Positions 23,796 to 35,716 of a stretch of DNA of 54,477 nucleotides are shown in pieces. Source of the DNA: Davidsoniella eucalypti (lineage: Eukaryota > Ascomycota > Sordariomycetes > Microascales > Ceratocystidaceae); assembly GCA_004009845.1 (NCBI GenBank), contig RMBW01000151.1:1-54477 (forward strand), read 5' to 3'. The translations under genes and the position numbers were made by a program. Numbering within the stretch: the stretch's first letter is position 1; every line of letters begins with the position of its first letter. The notes beneath the pieces are model-generated. The model ran no database searches, was not told where the DNA came from, and saw nothing but the letters and a program-made list of their open reading frames with translations.

Positions 23796-25126
23796 TCATG
23801 ATGCTATCCGAGTAAATGTTTCATCTCCCACGTTGCAAACCCAATCATTTAGACTCAATGCTTTGATATCCTGATCTACCTTACGTCTGGAATCGAGTAA
23901 ACCTCCGGATTTTACTTCTGAGTATGTTGAAGCTAGTAGGTGGTCCTTGATAGGTTGGTATCTTTCATCTAGTAAGCTCGCACATAACGTAACTCTATCC
24001 CATGTTCTTCGGCGGGACATTGCCGACGCCGCTTTAGGATCGGTTGACTTGCGACCAAGTATATAACCACCAAGTGTTCTTTCATTATGTCCCAGTGGTG
24101 TCCAGCTAACGCTCATATTGCATGGGGATATCTTATATGCTCTTGCCTCAAGACTTCTTCGTGAGTACGGGAACTCAATCTTGGTTTTATAGAACTCTAG
24201 GCCATGGAAGGAGTATCCGTCTTTCCATTTAATGTTCGAGACGGCGCTGATACGGCCAGTACTCGAGAAGCATCTCTGGAGACCAGTTTCTGAATACTGG
24301 GCTTCAGGCAATATCAAGGTTTTTAGATAGGCGTTGTTGGGTGCTATCAGCAATGATGTATACCACGACAAGAATGTCTTACATTGCTTGATGGCAATCT
24401 TGTCTGAACATGACTTGGAAAGTGAGATAGGAGAGTCTCCTCTTCCCGGCTTTCTCCGTACAGTTCCTAGATTATGAAAACCCCTTCGCCCGGGGAGTGT
24501 AGTTGGGTTGGATGAATCTATAGGATTAGACTGGTCGTCTATCCAAGGAGTAGCGTCATCTTGTGTTGCCATCACCAATTCCATACTGGCATCGCCGCCT
24601 ATTAGATATTAGCAACAAAAGCTACTATTTTATATTATAGATCCAGAGATTTCTGACGTACAAGGTGCCTCGGAGCAGTACATGTGGAAGTTCACACCGT
24701 CTTTGATACGGAACGGATATATGGTGTTGTCATATCGTTCGACAATATCTGATTGATAGGGACCTTGTAGGAGCCTCTCACACTCATGTAGTAGGAAGAG
24801 ATTCAATGCTCTTATGGTGATGACTTCAGCATGCCAGTCATGTATAGCATTTCCTAGGGCAGTAGGTAACTTAGAGGCTGGAAGGCATTTCATTCCGGTG
24901 CTATATTGGCATTAGTTTTATAAGGTCTGTACCAACTTATGGTGATAGCTGTTTCTCACCCAATAGACATGCATTTGAAGATTCCATCGACCTCGGCAAC
25001 TATACTACTACATGGGACCCATTCATGAACACCATTGCTTTTGATGATAGGTTTCCATGAAGGCGGAAGTTTCTCAAACTCCTTGAGAACGCTCAGCGCC
25101 ACCTGGTCTTGAAAGGATGGTGTCAT
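23796..25126 (-). CDS. TAD1: tRNA-specific adenosine deaminase (Tad1/ADAT1)
   Basis: Exons 25126-24960, 24900-24662 and 24598-23796 join to 402 aa (introns 24901-24959 and 24599-24661). Tad1 deaminates A37 of eukaryotic tRNA-Ala to inosine. The ADAR-type deaminase core is complete: WHAEV (zinc ligand His79, catalytic Glu81), PCGDASM (zinc Cys136; this motif is recreated only by the intron 2 join) and SCSDKIA (zinc Cys199), preceded by RRKPGRGD. The Asp-Ser before the catalytic His in many homologues is Asp-Trp here. Near the C-terminus, GRKSTDPKAASAMSRR also fits the family. ATG at 25126-25124 is preceded by an in-frame TAG. Codon use is weakly biased, unlike the flanking translation genes, which suggests low expression. 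The stop is 244 nt from the NAC-beta stop (convergent). Confidence 0.93.
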
Positions 25127-25599
25127 TAGTGACTTATAGTCAACGGATGATGATTGCTATTTAGATAGTATATGTGACGCCATCAATTATTAGCTATCTA
25201 GTATTTACAACATATCAATTATGATATATGGCGAGAAGCAAGCCCTTATTTTGGTGACTTGCTTAGCCAACATGTTGAATATAATAGACTTAGACCCGTT
25301 TTAGCTGCTTTAACTACCCCACTAATACATGTAATTATGAGCGTCGTACAGCGCATACTTCTTCGAATTTTACCATCACGTGACGTAACTTTTGGACTGT
25401 GCTATAAGTGTGGGTGCCAAATCCTACAGGCCCTAAAAGGACTCGTTTTGCTGAGTCATCTTCCCACAGATTTTCATGCGAAACCAATTGTGGGAAATTG
25501 GGTATTGAAGCGCTACATCACATTCCTAGTCCCTCCTCCTTTGATACTATCGCCAAAACTATCGACCAGATTTCGGCTTCATATCAACACATTGTCAAA
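25127..25599. promoter_or_regulatory. divergent promoter of TAD1 and ribosomal protein eL24
   Basis: 473 bp separate the two ATGs. On the eL24 side are a TCACGTGA box (25376-25383, extended to CACGTGACGT) and, 48 nt later, CCCTAAAA (25431-25438), a half telobox. In other ascomycetes (for example Candida albicans) Cbf1 (CACGTG) and Tbf1 (CCCTAA) jointly control ribosomal protein genes; use of the same pair here is inference. Confidence 0.45.
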
Positions 25600-26760
25600 A
25601 TGCGGACCTACGACGACGCTTTCTCCGGCCAGAGAATTTACCCCGGAAAGGTTCGCTCAAACTCCGTTCTTCCCGCCCACCACCGTCCGATTATTCGAAG
25701 TCATCGAGAAGCATTCTTTCGTATATACATTCAACAAATTGCCACCACGAACAACTGAAGCATACATCACGACTATGAAAATTACTTTGAAGTCTGTCCC
25801 TCGGGATATCAGTAATAGGCCAAATTTCATGGTGTAATTATTGCACAGCAAAACCATGGGGAACTTTCGACAGGCCGAAAAATATTGACACGCTATTTTC
25901 TCTTCCAAGTCGGATACCACCACTCGCTCCGTCATGGATCAATAATCGTGAACTAAACCTAAACGCCTCATATTCAAAACTTCCAAAACATACTCGAATT
26001 TCGAAGTTCTACGACTGAATGCTCTCAACGACTTCCATGATGGCACACACATTACAATATTGAATTCGTCACTAACCTAACTGGCACTGTAGGGTAAGCT
26101 CTACGTCCGTGGTGACTCCAAGATCTTCCGTTTCCAGAACAGCAAGTCGCAGTCCCTGTTCCTGCAGCGCAAGAACCCCCGCCGCATCTCGTGGACTGTC
26201 CTGTTCCGGAGACAACACCGCAAGGGTATCTCTGAGGTACGTTATATTCCATTTCTAGTTCGACCTGTTTTGCTACACCAGTACGATGGAGCGATAAACG
26301 GCACGAATTACCAGCTACGATACGGTATCTTCTTATGTTGCACAACAATCAATACCGGTTGACTAGGGATACCTTGAATATCCCGAAGGTCGTAGATTCA
26401 CTAGCCCGTCGTTAGCTGGAGTAGCAAACCTTTTCGAAACGAAATAAACATCAAATTATCATAATTGAACATTACTGACCCCTCCTATAGGAGGTTGCCA
26501 AGAAGCGCTCTCGCCGCACCGTCAAGGCCCAGCGTGCTATCGTTGGTGCTACCCTCGATGTGATCAAGGAGCGCCGCACCATGCGCCCCGAGGCCCGCCA
26601 GGCCGCCCGCGCTGCTGCTATCAAGGAGTCCAAGGACAAGAAGGCTACCGTTGCCGCCGCCAAGAAGGCTGATAAGGCCAAGAACAACGCCGGCCGCATC
26701 CAGAGCAAGCAGGGTGCCAAGGGTGCTCCCGTCAAGGGCGCCCAGAAGGCTCGCTTCTAA
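25600..26760 (+). CDS. RPL24: 60S ribosomal protein eL24
   Basis: Exons 25600-25650, 26093-26236 and 26491-26760 give 154 aa of the large ribosomal subunit. The sequence matches eL24 from end to end: MRTYDDAFSGQRIYPGK, then GKLYVRGDSKIFRFQ (the zinc-less eukaryotic core), LFLQRKNPRRISWTVL, RRQHRKGISE, then EVAKKRSRRTVKAQRAIVGA and a basic Ala/Lys-rich tail. Both introns are phase 0. Intron 1 (25651-26092, 442 nt) and intron 2 (26237-26490, 254 nt) are far longer than the 59-122 nt common in this window; long introns are frequent in fungal ribosomal protein genes. No snoRNA was found in them by eye. Codons are highly biased toward C/G-ending ones. Confidence 0.97.
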
Positions 26761-27675
26761 GTTAATTCCGGGGGAACCAACTCAAAAACAAACCAGCACA
26801 TTTGGAATTGAATGAAAAAAAATTAGAATGAACCAGGAAGTTCTCAGGTGCTTCATCTTTCCTCGCTTGATATCTCTCTTGTCCCCTATCTTTTACACCA
26901 TTTGTTTTTAAATTATATATCTGAACATGTCGAATCTTTCCATTTGGGTTCTTTGATACACACATTGATTAAGGCCAAAATGGTTATACCGATACAACAA
27001 GATGGAGTATGTAAGGATGTAGTAGCACATATATTACATGGTATCTACCTTAATGAAGTCGAGCATCTTCTAGGAATGTCATAAGTAATTCAATGATCCA
27101 TCTCTAACGTCAGCCCCTCTGGCTATGAGTTCGATATCATCTACCAAACCAATGCCTGTCATACAATTTATATTGATTCCGATTTGATAGAATAGTTATT
27201 CTACTGTAATTATATCGTCTTGGTATGTTGGGTTTATATATTATTATCGAATAGCAAAAAAAATCACCGTCGTGTTATATCATGTGGGGTACGGGTAAAT
27301 GGTTGTATAGATAGTTACGTGGAGGATTAATAATTGGCCATAACCCTATCTGCATACAAGGACCCTTTATCAGCTTTGAAATATGACAAGTGCTAATTAG
27401 GCACATAAGGTGTGGTGACCATTGGCAGTTTTCGAAAGAGCCTCAAAAAGACAAGACGGCAACTTCCTGTCAGTATAAATTTCAGGAACAAGGTACACGA
27501 TAACTAAGGCACTTTTGTAGAGAAAACACAAGAGATGAAGAGTTGTTCAACAGTAGAGAGAATAATACCCTACTGTATAGTATTGTATTCATCATTACAT
27601 AATATCATGGGTTTGGGGTAATTATTTAATTTGGGATTCGGTTGCTTTACAAAAAAAATACAAGATATGACCCGC
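26761..27675. other. intergenic region, convergent 3' ends
   Basis: Lies between eL24 (+) and the peroxiredoxin gene (-). AT-rich, with many TAAT and ATAT words and one TAACCCTAT at about 27346. No exon or RNA gene was recognised. Confidence 0.5.
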
Positions 27676-28389
27676 TTACAGCTGGGCCAGAACACCGTCA
27701 GCGCCAGAGTTGGCAATGGAGGTCTTGCCGAGGTCCTGGGCGGCGTAGACAACCTTGCCGTGGTCGATGATGACGGCGAAGCGGCCGGGGCGAGGGGGGT
27801 CAGCCCAGCCGATGGTCTGGGACCACTGAGCGTTCAGGTCAGACATGAACAGCTGTACAAGTGAAAAAGAGTAAGGTTAGCATTCAAGGTCGTTGGTGTT
27901 TATCTTTTGGAATGATGGTTTAGGGGAAGGAAAAACGTACGATGGAGTCGTCAAAGACACCGTTGGCCTTGCCCCAGCCAGACATGACGAACTCGTCGTT
28001 GTAGGAGATGAAGATGATCTTGTCAACACCCTTGGCCTTGACGTCCTTCCACTTCTCAAGGTAAGATGGCAGGTGAGCGGCCGAGCAGGTGGGGGTGAAA
28101 GCACCGGGGATAGCGACGACGACAATCTTCTTGTCCTTGGCATCTATTCAGAAAAGGTGTGATGGTTAGCTAATAGGTGTCTTGACACAGTTGTTGGCCA
28201 AACAGGAAGATGAGGCCACGGGTATACAGTATTCAGTAGAGAAAGAGTAATAAGACACTACATACCAGCAGACAGGTCGTACTTGATGGGGAATCCGCAG
28301 GTCTTGACATCAGCAGACTCAGGAGTGGGAGGGATCCAGCCAAACTTGACACCCTCGGGGAAGTCCTGGCCAACCTGGAGTTCAGACAT
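27676..28389 (-). CDS. peroxiredoxin, Asp f 3/Pmp20 type (Prx5 subfamily)
   Basis: Exons 28389-28266, 28143-27941 and 27852-27676 give 167 aa (introns 28144-28265 and 27853-27940). Thiol peroxidase that reduces H2O2 and organic peroxides with thioredoxin or glutathione. The catalytic motif PGAFTPTCS contains the peroxidatic Cys61. A second cysteine at position 31 (KTCGFPIKY) occupies the place of the resolving cysteine that forms the intersubunit disulphide in Aspergillus Asp f 3. Other conserved parts are YNDEFVMSGWGKAN and IGWADPP. Length matches the family. The C-terminus is LAQL, so no SKL peroxisomal signal is present and the enzyme is probably cytosolic. Strong codon bias suggests high expression. 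The leader upstream is rich in GA repeats. Confidence 0.95.
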
Positions 28390-31300
28390 TTTGAAGTAGA
28401 AGATGGGGTAGAAGAAGAAAAAAAGCAGTTGAAGATTGTTTGCTGGTGAGAGAAGAGAAGAGGAAAAGAAGAAGAAGAAGAAGAGTTTCCAAGAGGGACA
28501 CAAAGCTCTGTATTTGTATGTGAGCCACAAAGAGGGAGCTTGCCGATAGTGGGGTATGTTTGTGTCTGATTCGGTAACTACTATCAGCAATCCCTACAAA
28601 ATCGAAAGGTCAGGAGGAGGACGGTGAGAAAGAGAATAAGAAGCAGAAGCAAGACGAAAGAAAGAGAGAGAGAGAGAGGGTCCAGGCCTCAACGGGAACG
28701 CAAGCAACCCGGCAGCTTGCAGTTGCTACTACGACGTATTTGGAAAGCCCGGTAGGAAGCAAGCAAGAAATGAAAGTAATAGAAGGGGGGGAGGAAGGGT
28801 AGACTTTTTTTTTTGCTTCTCTACGCGCACAATAGAAGGTCGAAGAAACACTGGCTGCTACACTTGGTGGGATTGTATCATCAAGGCGACAAAGGCAGGG
28901 GGAAAGGTTACTAGCTAACTACGTATAAATGCAGCCCATGTAGCGGATGAGATAGGGAAGAAAAATAAAAGCGAGCTACCGGATCTCAGCCGGAATTCAG
29001 GATTCGGGGCTGGGTCTTCCTCTCTGGTATATGTATCTTTTCCCTCCTCAACGCTTCCTCGTCCAAGTTATATCATAATGCTGTTGAGAAGGCAAAAGAT
29101 GGTCAAGACGAAGGTAATCATTTTTTGTTGTTGGCGGTCTGTAACTGGTGGGATCGGATCAGCAAGAGAGAAAAAGAAAAGAAAAAAAGGTCACAGTGAC
29201 CGCAAGTTATGCGAATGGATAGAAGCAAAGGTCAAAGCAATGGGGGGGTATATGGACAGAGCTTCTTTTTTTTTCTTTCTTTCGGATATGTGGCGGAGGG
29301 GTCGATCTGCACAACAGGAGGGGCGTGGACAGACTAAATGTATGGTTGTACTGTTAACCAAGTACTGATATTAAGCAGCTATCTCGATTTGTTTACGTAT
29401 CTCTATGTATGTACAGCACATATCAAGAGCTATGTAATGTCACTGCCATGCCGAAAAGGCAAGGACTTGCGTTTATTTACTACATAGACAGCGTGACAGA
29501 GAATACGGTATGGATCATGCAATGTCAATACAGCTTCACCGAGGAGTGGAAAGGTACTAGAATTGGTAAAGGAAGTCGGAGCGGGGCTGGTACAGATCAT
29601 TCAGTGTCATATCAGCATTACCAATATGCTATCTATCAAGGTGTTATCAAAATAAGCCCACCCTCCCCATCGTGGGCCCTAATTCCCCTCTGTCGACTAT
29701 GCTTTTGCTTTGTCTTTTAATGTTTCTTCTCAACTTTGCTTACATAGCTAAATTTCAAATGTTACTTAAGTGATGACAACCTACTTTTTATTTTATCTGT
29801 CGTCTCGTGCGGCGGTTTTATTTTGTTTAATTCTTCGTTGTAGTCAAACTCGCAGCTAGGCGGCTCTCAGGGTTTAAAGTACACTAGGGTTAATTTAGTT
29901 ATTCCAAGAACATGATACTAACTAAATTGAGGATATGTAGGCGTAAATTTGCCAAACGGGGAAGGAATCGGATGTAGAACCGGACAGAAGAATTCCTACA
30001 ACGTTGGACTACATTTAGTGAGACTTGTAGATTTCTTCTTGTCAACTTCCCTGTTCTTCGTATCATTATCATCTCAAGGGGTATAGAGATCTCTTTGCCA
30101 AGAGCATGACTACAAGTATATCAAGACAAACCAAACCATGATCAGAAGGATCTAGATGAAGCCAGATGGAAGAAAATGGGAATATAACAATCATCTGAAG
30201 TTGCCAACTACTAGGAGAAAGATATAATGCCCAAAACAGAGGGAAAAAACGGTTGCTCATGTCTTTCGCTGCGACACCATCTGTTTTATCCGCTTTACTT
30301 TGTGGGGTTTTTGGTGTTTCTGTAGGCCCCAAATTTCTACTGAATTGGTTAGTTCCATGGTAACCTATTCTTCTCTTATTTGTAAAGAAGAAGAAAAAAA
30401 AAAAGATGTGGCTCGACGGCACTTTTGCTTGCCAAGGTATCATATGACGTGACGGTTTGACATAGTATGTAAGATACGCCCACGATTGCAAAACCATCTG
30501 ATTTGTTGCAGTGACCACCTTCAGAGGTTCGTAGGCGGATCCAGCTTCTTTTGCCTTTGATTGCATATTACAAATGATCTGTCGAACAAGTTCAATTCCA
30601 TCTAGTATGAAACCACTAGAAATGCCTATGATTATGACAGATGACTTGTCAATCAAGAAGCCAAGAGAACACGCTTTTCTAGTAATAGGCACCAAAACTG
30701 AGGGATTGATTACCGATTCGGATCAAAGGCCGAGCTCCGTGACGCTAAGTCTGGCGCCACCGCCTCTCTATTAGTTTTCCATTGTTATCAACCCAAGCAA
30801 GACCACAAATTTGCCACCATGTGGGATGAATAACTGAAAGGATGAAGATATGGATGCCTTGATCTGATAAAGTTGCTGCCCTGGGCATCACCACACATAT
30901 TTGTATATATATTTATTTCGCTCTTTTTTCTTCCTTCTCGGATCTCGGCTCGTGTCACGGATGAAAAATCAAAATTGAATGTCAGTGCTTATGATTCTAG
31001 ATAGTTCTATCTATATTTTACGTGTTCGTTTTCGATATTGTTTTGGATATCCGCGGTTCTTGTACGTCCCGCCTTAATTTTCATCTGTCCCGTGTCTTTT
31101 CTTAGTTTTATATTTTATACAAGTCCCAGGTAACGACGACAAGTAATTATCTCGTAGTTCTTCTCGGAGATCCGAACTCTACTAAAAGTATTGGTCATAA
31201 ACTGCTCGGCTCAGTATCTAGTGTGATGTAGTATATTATATTAGCCAAAGATCATTGGTTACATAACGTTTCCAGTCGTCTCTGTAACGCCAGTCACTGG

Positions 31301-34300
31301 CAATAATTCAGGCAAAGTCGGACAATATATGTAATATTATCTCGGTTCCCGGCGGACATATTGCTATTAGTGCCGTACCAGGAAAAAGTAGCCGTAATCG
31401 GCAGTTCATCTTCAAACACGCTTTGTTCAGACGGGCGGTTGGGAAAGCGAGGAAGGAGCTAGTTCTAGCCCTCATGCAAACCAAGGAGAACGGTTGAGAT
31501 CAAGAGAGCAAGAGAGAATAACCGTTCTTTGTTACCGATGTTTTGTTACCGAATGTAGTTGCATAATGGGATCTCCTTCTTTCCTCCTCCTCCATATTTG
31601 ATATGCTACTCGCATTTCTCTCCATTTACGCTGAAGATCGAGCACGGGCCAAACAAAGTAGACAAGACCTTGTTGCTGATCCCGGCACTCTTTATGCCCG
31701 TGGATCCTATATCAATCAGTAGATACTTATGTATGACGTTCTACTAGACCTACTTACATGTGGGGCTTATGTACTGGATGAGATTGGACTTCTCCGATAA
31801 GCCGCCGATGGACTCTTACATAGCCCAGCCAGCCGAGAATGCCAGTTTTAGCTTCAGAGCTAAGAGTCTTCCTCTTTCTCGCTATCCGCGTTTCTTCTAA
31901 TTTGTAGCTATACTGATGTAGTTACCAACTACAACGTGCTATTCTTCTATCGAGTTTAACTGTTAACATTATCCCAGAGCCTTTCCGATCATCCGAACTA
32001 AAGCGGAGAAAGTCACTTTCATTAGACAAAAGAGTTGGTAGTTTTCCGACTGGTCAAACTAATACTAGTGTTATTCGTTTTACCCAAATTTGCGATATAG
32101 ACAACAGTGTATTGATTAGCACGTGACTTTGACATCACTGATAACCCTATATTATTCTTATACCCTAATAGATAGAGATATATATCATCAACACGAAAGC
32201 ATGATGGGTGACGTTTCCTGAATTGGTCTTTTTTTGGAACTATGTAGGGTTGGATATTCATTCTTCGGGTCACGCAGAAAGCCAAATATTTGTACTCTGG
32301 CATGTGACATCTGTCGTGAAGCGATTTTTTGGCGGCCGAGCGAACTCCACACTTTGTTTCTGTAGTAAATTCCAAGTCTATAGTTGAGATTTTGTTGCAC
32401 AATAGCAACAGAAGACGATGACAAGGTGGAATGCAAGGCGCATAATAACAAACAAAAATGCATGAATGGTGTGGCGAGCCACTTGGTCGAATCAGTATAG
32501 TCGTAGTACAGCTAGTCCAAAAAGTGAACATGCAGGAATTTTTCAAAGCAAACAGCCACAAGAAGTTATCGTCTGCAAGGTTTTCACTATTCTACGCCAT
32601 TTTCTGCAGTCATACCTGAACCTTGCAAATGATCTGGACCGAAATCACCACGTTGGCTTTCTTCGTGAAGATGACTGACTAACTTTATCTTTCTGTGTAA
32701 ATACCTAAATGCTACTCGTGAATAGTGTGTAAATAAAGGAAAGATGGGCAAGGGCTGTTTCGGCAAGGATTAGGCTAGTGAAGTGAAGCCCCCACCTTCG
32801 TGATATGGCTAAGTCTTGTATGTGGCTTTTTTTCTCACTTTTTCGGTTTGCTTTGTGGCTTTTCCTCTTTGACATTCTTCTGAATCTTCTCCCCTTGGGT
32901 AAAAAGCCTTGTTACAGATAAAGGAGTTCTGTTCCTACATATGTCAGGAGCACACCTCTCGAAGCAAGTTTTGAGGCTAGATAAAAGACGGACCAAAACA
33001 AAAGGCCTAGCTCTATCATATCTTCGCAATAGAGCTAAAGAAGGTGATAGAGAAGCTAAACCCACTTGTAAGAGCTGCTCTGGGCCTGTCATTTCCCTTG
33101 CGCGTCTCCTTGCGCAACGGAGGGGAAACAGGAAGAGGAGGGGCAAGTAAGCAGCTGTCGACTCACCACTCGCTTTCCATTAACTGGTAAGAGACACGAT
33201 GTGTCAGATGAATGAAGCTCTTTCGGAAGATAAAATATACAAAAAAACGGCCTTGCCAAACTGCAGTTAGGCTTTAAAGAGCTTCAAAGCGAAATCACGG
33301 CTTAACTGAAAGAGGCAAGTGAATAAACGCAGTGATTTGGAAAAGCTTGTTCATAAACTGGACAAAGGTAGAATTGGAGCTGCAAAAAAAGAAAGACACA
33401 TTTACAAGCCAACATCAGATGCAATCTTGGACTTTGAAGCTGAGAAATGATCTGCGGTCTTAGTATATGTGATGTGAAAACTGTGTTGTGATAATTGACG
33501 TTGTACTCGTTGTACTGGGTAAATACTGGATCAGGAAATGCAAAGGTATGATCAGAATCGCCATTGGCACCTTAGATGCGGCAGTTGCGAGTTTGAGAAA
33601 CAAAGAGAAGAAAGCGGTGACATGTCTATTTTGGCCAAGAAAAGCACAATTGTGTATCACAACATTCAACGGCTTTGTTTAGCTCACTTGTTTAGCCTGA
33701 TTGTTAAATCAACTTGAATTCTAGGGTTAATTGCCTTGATTTCACGGCATGAATCGAAAACCTACAAAGGCACTGATATCTCGATGCTGCATTCCAACGC
33801 ACCACCTTCACATCACGCTGTCAGTCCCAGCTTAAGTATATTCCCGACTGTTTTGTGTTTGTCACAGATATTTCTGTTTAGAAATCCTGGACATTCCCGG
33901 CGCTTTTCGTCTTTCGCTCCGAAGATATGATTGAAGATTTCACTTATGCAAGTCTCTCTCTTTCTCTCAGTCCACGAGGTCTTCAAAATCTTTGAGCATG
34001 GATAGCGTAGAGACTGGGGGGCAGAGCAGAAGGAAGACTGGCATTCCCGTGCCGCGTAGCTAAACAGACAAAGCCATCAAAACAGAGCTGACGATATTGA
34101 AGTACGTGTGTATCTGTATCTGCTTTGTTGACGATCAGACAAGACAGGCCGCCGATGATTGCTTAAACATTCTGCCGAATCAAGACAATGACGCGTGAAA
34201 GTCACCATTGAAGCGTACCAAACAGGCGGCGTCCTCGGCAGCTCTAAATTGGCTTGTTTATAAACGACTTCGTTTTAAGCACTTTAGCCTTGACTGAAAG

Positions 34301-35716
34301 ATACACCGCGAAGCAGATCGAGAGACATAATGCTCGCCCTCTCGATCTACGAACAACGACATAAATATCATAATTTTGACCTAATTTATGTTGTCTGGTT
34401 AATACAAGACAAAACAACGCCCAGACGACCAGACACGGCAAGACAATAAGGAGGCGACGTCTTCTCTCTACGAATCAATCGTTTTGCAGCTTTGATACGT
34501 GAGAGGATGGCCGGAGCAAACCCGTCGCCGCCTCTCTCTCCCTACGAGTCTCGCTGTGTATCCCTAGCAAAAGCAAAAGGCTCACACCTTCAAAGAAGAG
34601 CATTGCTCTTCGACTGCCTTGCCGAGTTGGAGTTGGTCTCTATAGAGATATGCTGCTAGTTTGGTATGCCGAAAGGCTCCTTCGCTGAAGCTGTGCATGT
34701 GCTTGTTTTCTTCAGTTGAAGAAGCTGTCGTGAAGCCATTCAACACCAGCATTAGTAGCAATGCCGTCTGATCGATGGTGCGTCTTGCGCTCCAATCCAG
34801 CCGTCATGACACCAGCAGATCGGAACTAGAGCGTACCTGCGTATGCAATGTAATGCAGGCACAATATCTATGCTATGTGTGGGGGTTTGAAGATGCCACT
34901 GCAGGATAAAAGATGGAGAAGAAAAAAAGGAACATTGGGAAGAAGATCATGAGACATCTTCTGCATGACATGCAACAGCAAAGGACTTGCAGACACACGC
35001 CCCTCCTACTCACCGTAGATATAGATATTTTTCTTCTTTTGTTTTATTCCCTTGTATCGAGATACCCGTCACCTTTTTTCTTTTGTTTTTGCTTTTGGGG
35101 GAAGAGTCGATTGTCTCCTTGCTTTGCTGTCTGAACGGCCTCCCTTTGGCTTCTTCTAAGCTTTCTTCTTGGTTACTTTAAGAGAAGAACGCTCTTCGTT
35201 TAAGATCATCTCCTTGCCCTTTTTCTACGTCTTCTTCGTTTGGTTTTCTCCTCCCATTGACCTCGCTCTTTCTTATTGTTGTCTTTCAGGCCTTTCCTTA
35301 ACGTTTCTCCTCGCTGGTTCTTTTTTGTTTCTCTCTATACATTCCCTTTAGAAAGGACAACAGGAACCAAATACACATAAAGATAGACATATCTCTCGTT
35401 TGTGTACTAAACCTTTTTTTTGTTGTTTTTGTTTTCATTTCACCGAAAAACTTTATTTTGTTTTGTTTTTGTACCATTATATCCAAGTGAAAAAAGCATC
35501 AAAAATATCCACTGGTTGCTCCCTCAGTTATATTTATATATGGCTGACTAACCCCACCCGTCACCAGCAACAATAGCGACAACCACACTAACAAACAACA
35601 TCCATTGCATTGTTTGTTGTTTACTTGGACAACATCCTTTTGTATTTCACTTGGGATTCAAAAACTAAATCAAGTTTTTCACACGCCAACTTCCCGACAT
35701 ACATCTAGACACCACA
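28390..35716. other. long gene-poor region (7.3 kb)
   Basis: The longest stretch without a recognised gene, between two divergent genes (peroxiredoxin - and RAX1 +). The left end is a purine-rich leader (GA repeats near 28665). The right end from about 35000 is a CT-rich leader of RAX1. The largest frames, 30069-30695(-) and 32022-32561(-), lack ATG starts or hold poly-Phe from T-runs and resemble nothing known. One AACCCTATATT word is at 32143-32153, with a CACGTG just before it (32119-32124). No tRNA, transposase, LTR or satellite was seen. It may hold non-coding RNA or long regulatory DNA. Confidence 0.5.

Noticed and set aside
25651..26490. Search for intronic snoRNA in the eL24 introns
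   Set aside because: TGATGG and CTGA words exist but not in the right order and spacing with a closing stem.
30069..30695. 208-codon minus-strand open frame in the desert
   Set aside because: No recognised domain, a poly-Phe stretch from an A/T run, biased residues and no supporting splice context; probably chance.
32022..32561. 179-codon minus-strand open frame
   Set aside because: Begins with TTG rather than ATG, no family resemblance, AT-rich composition like its surroundings.
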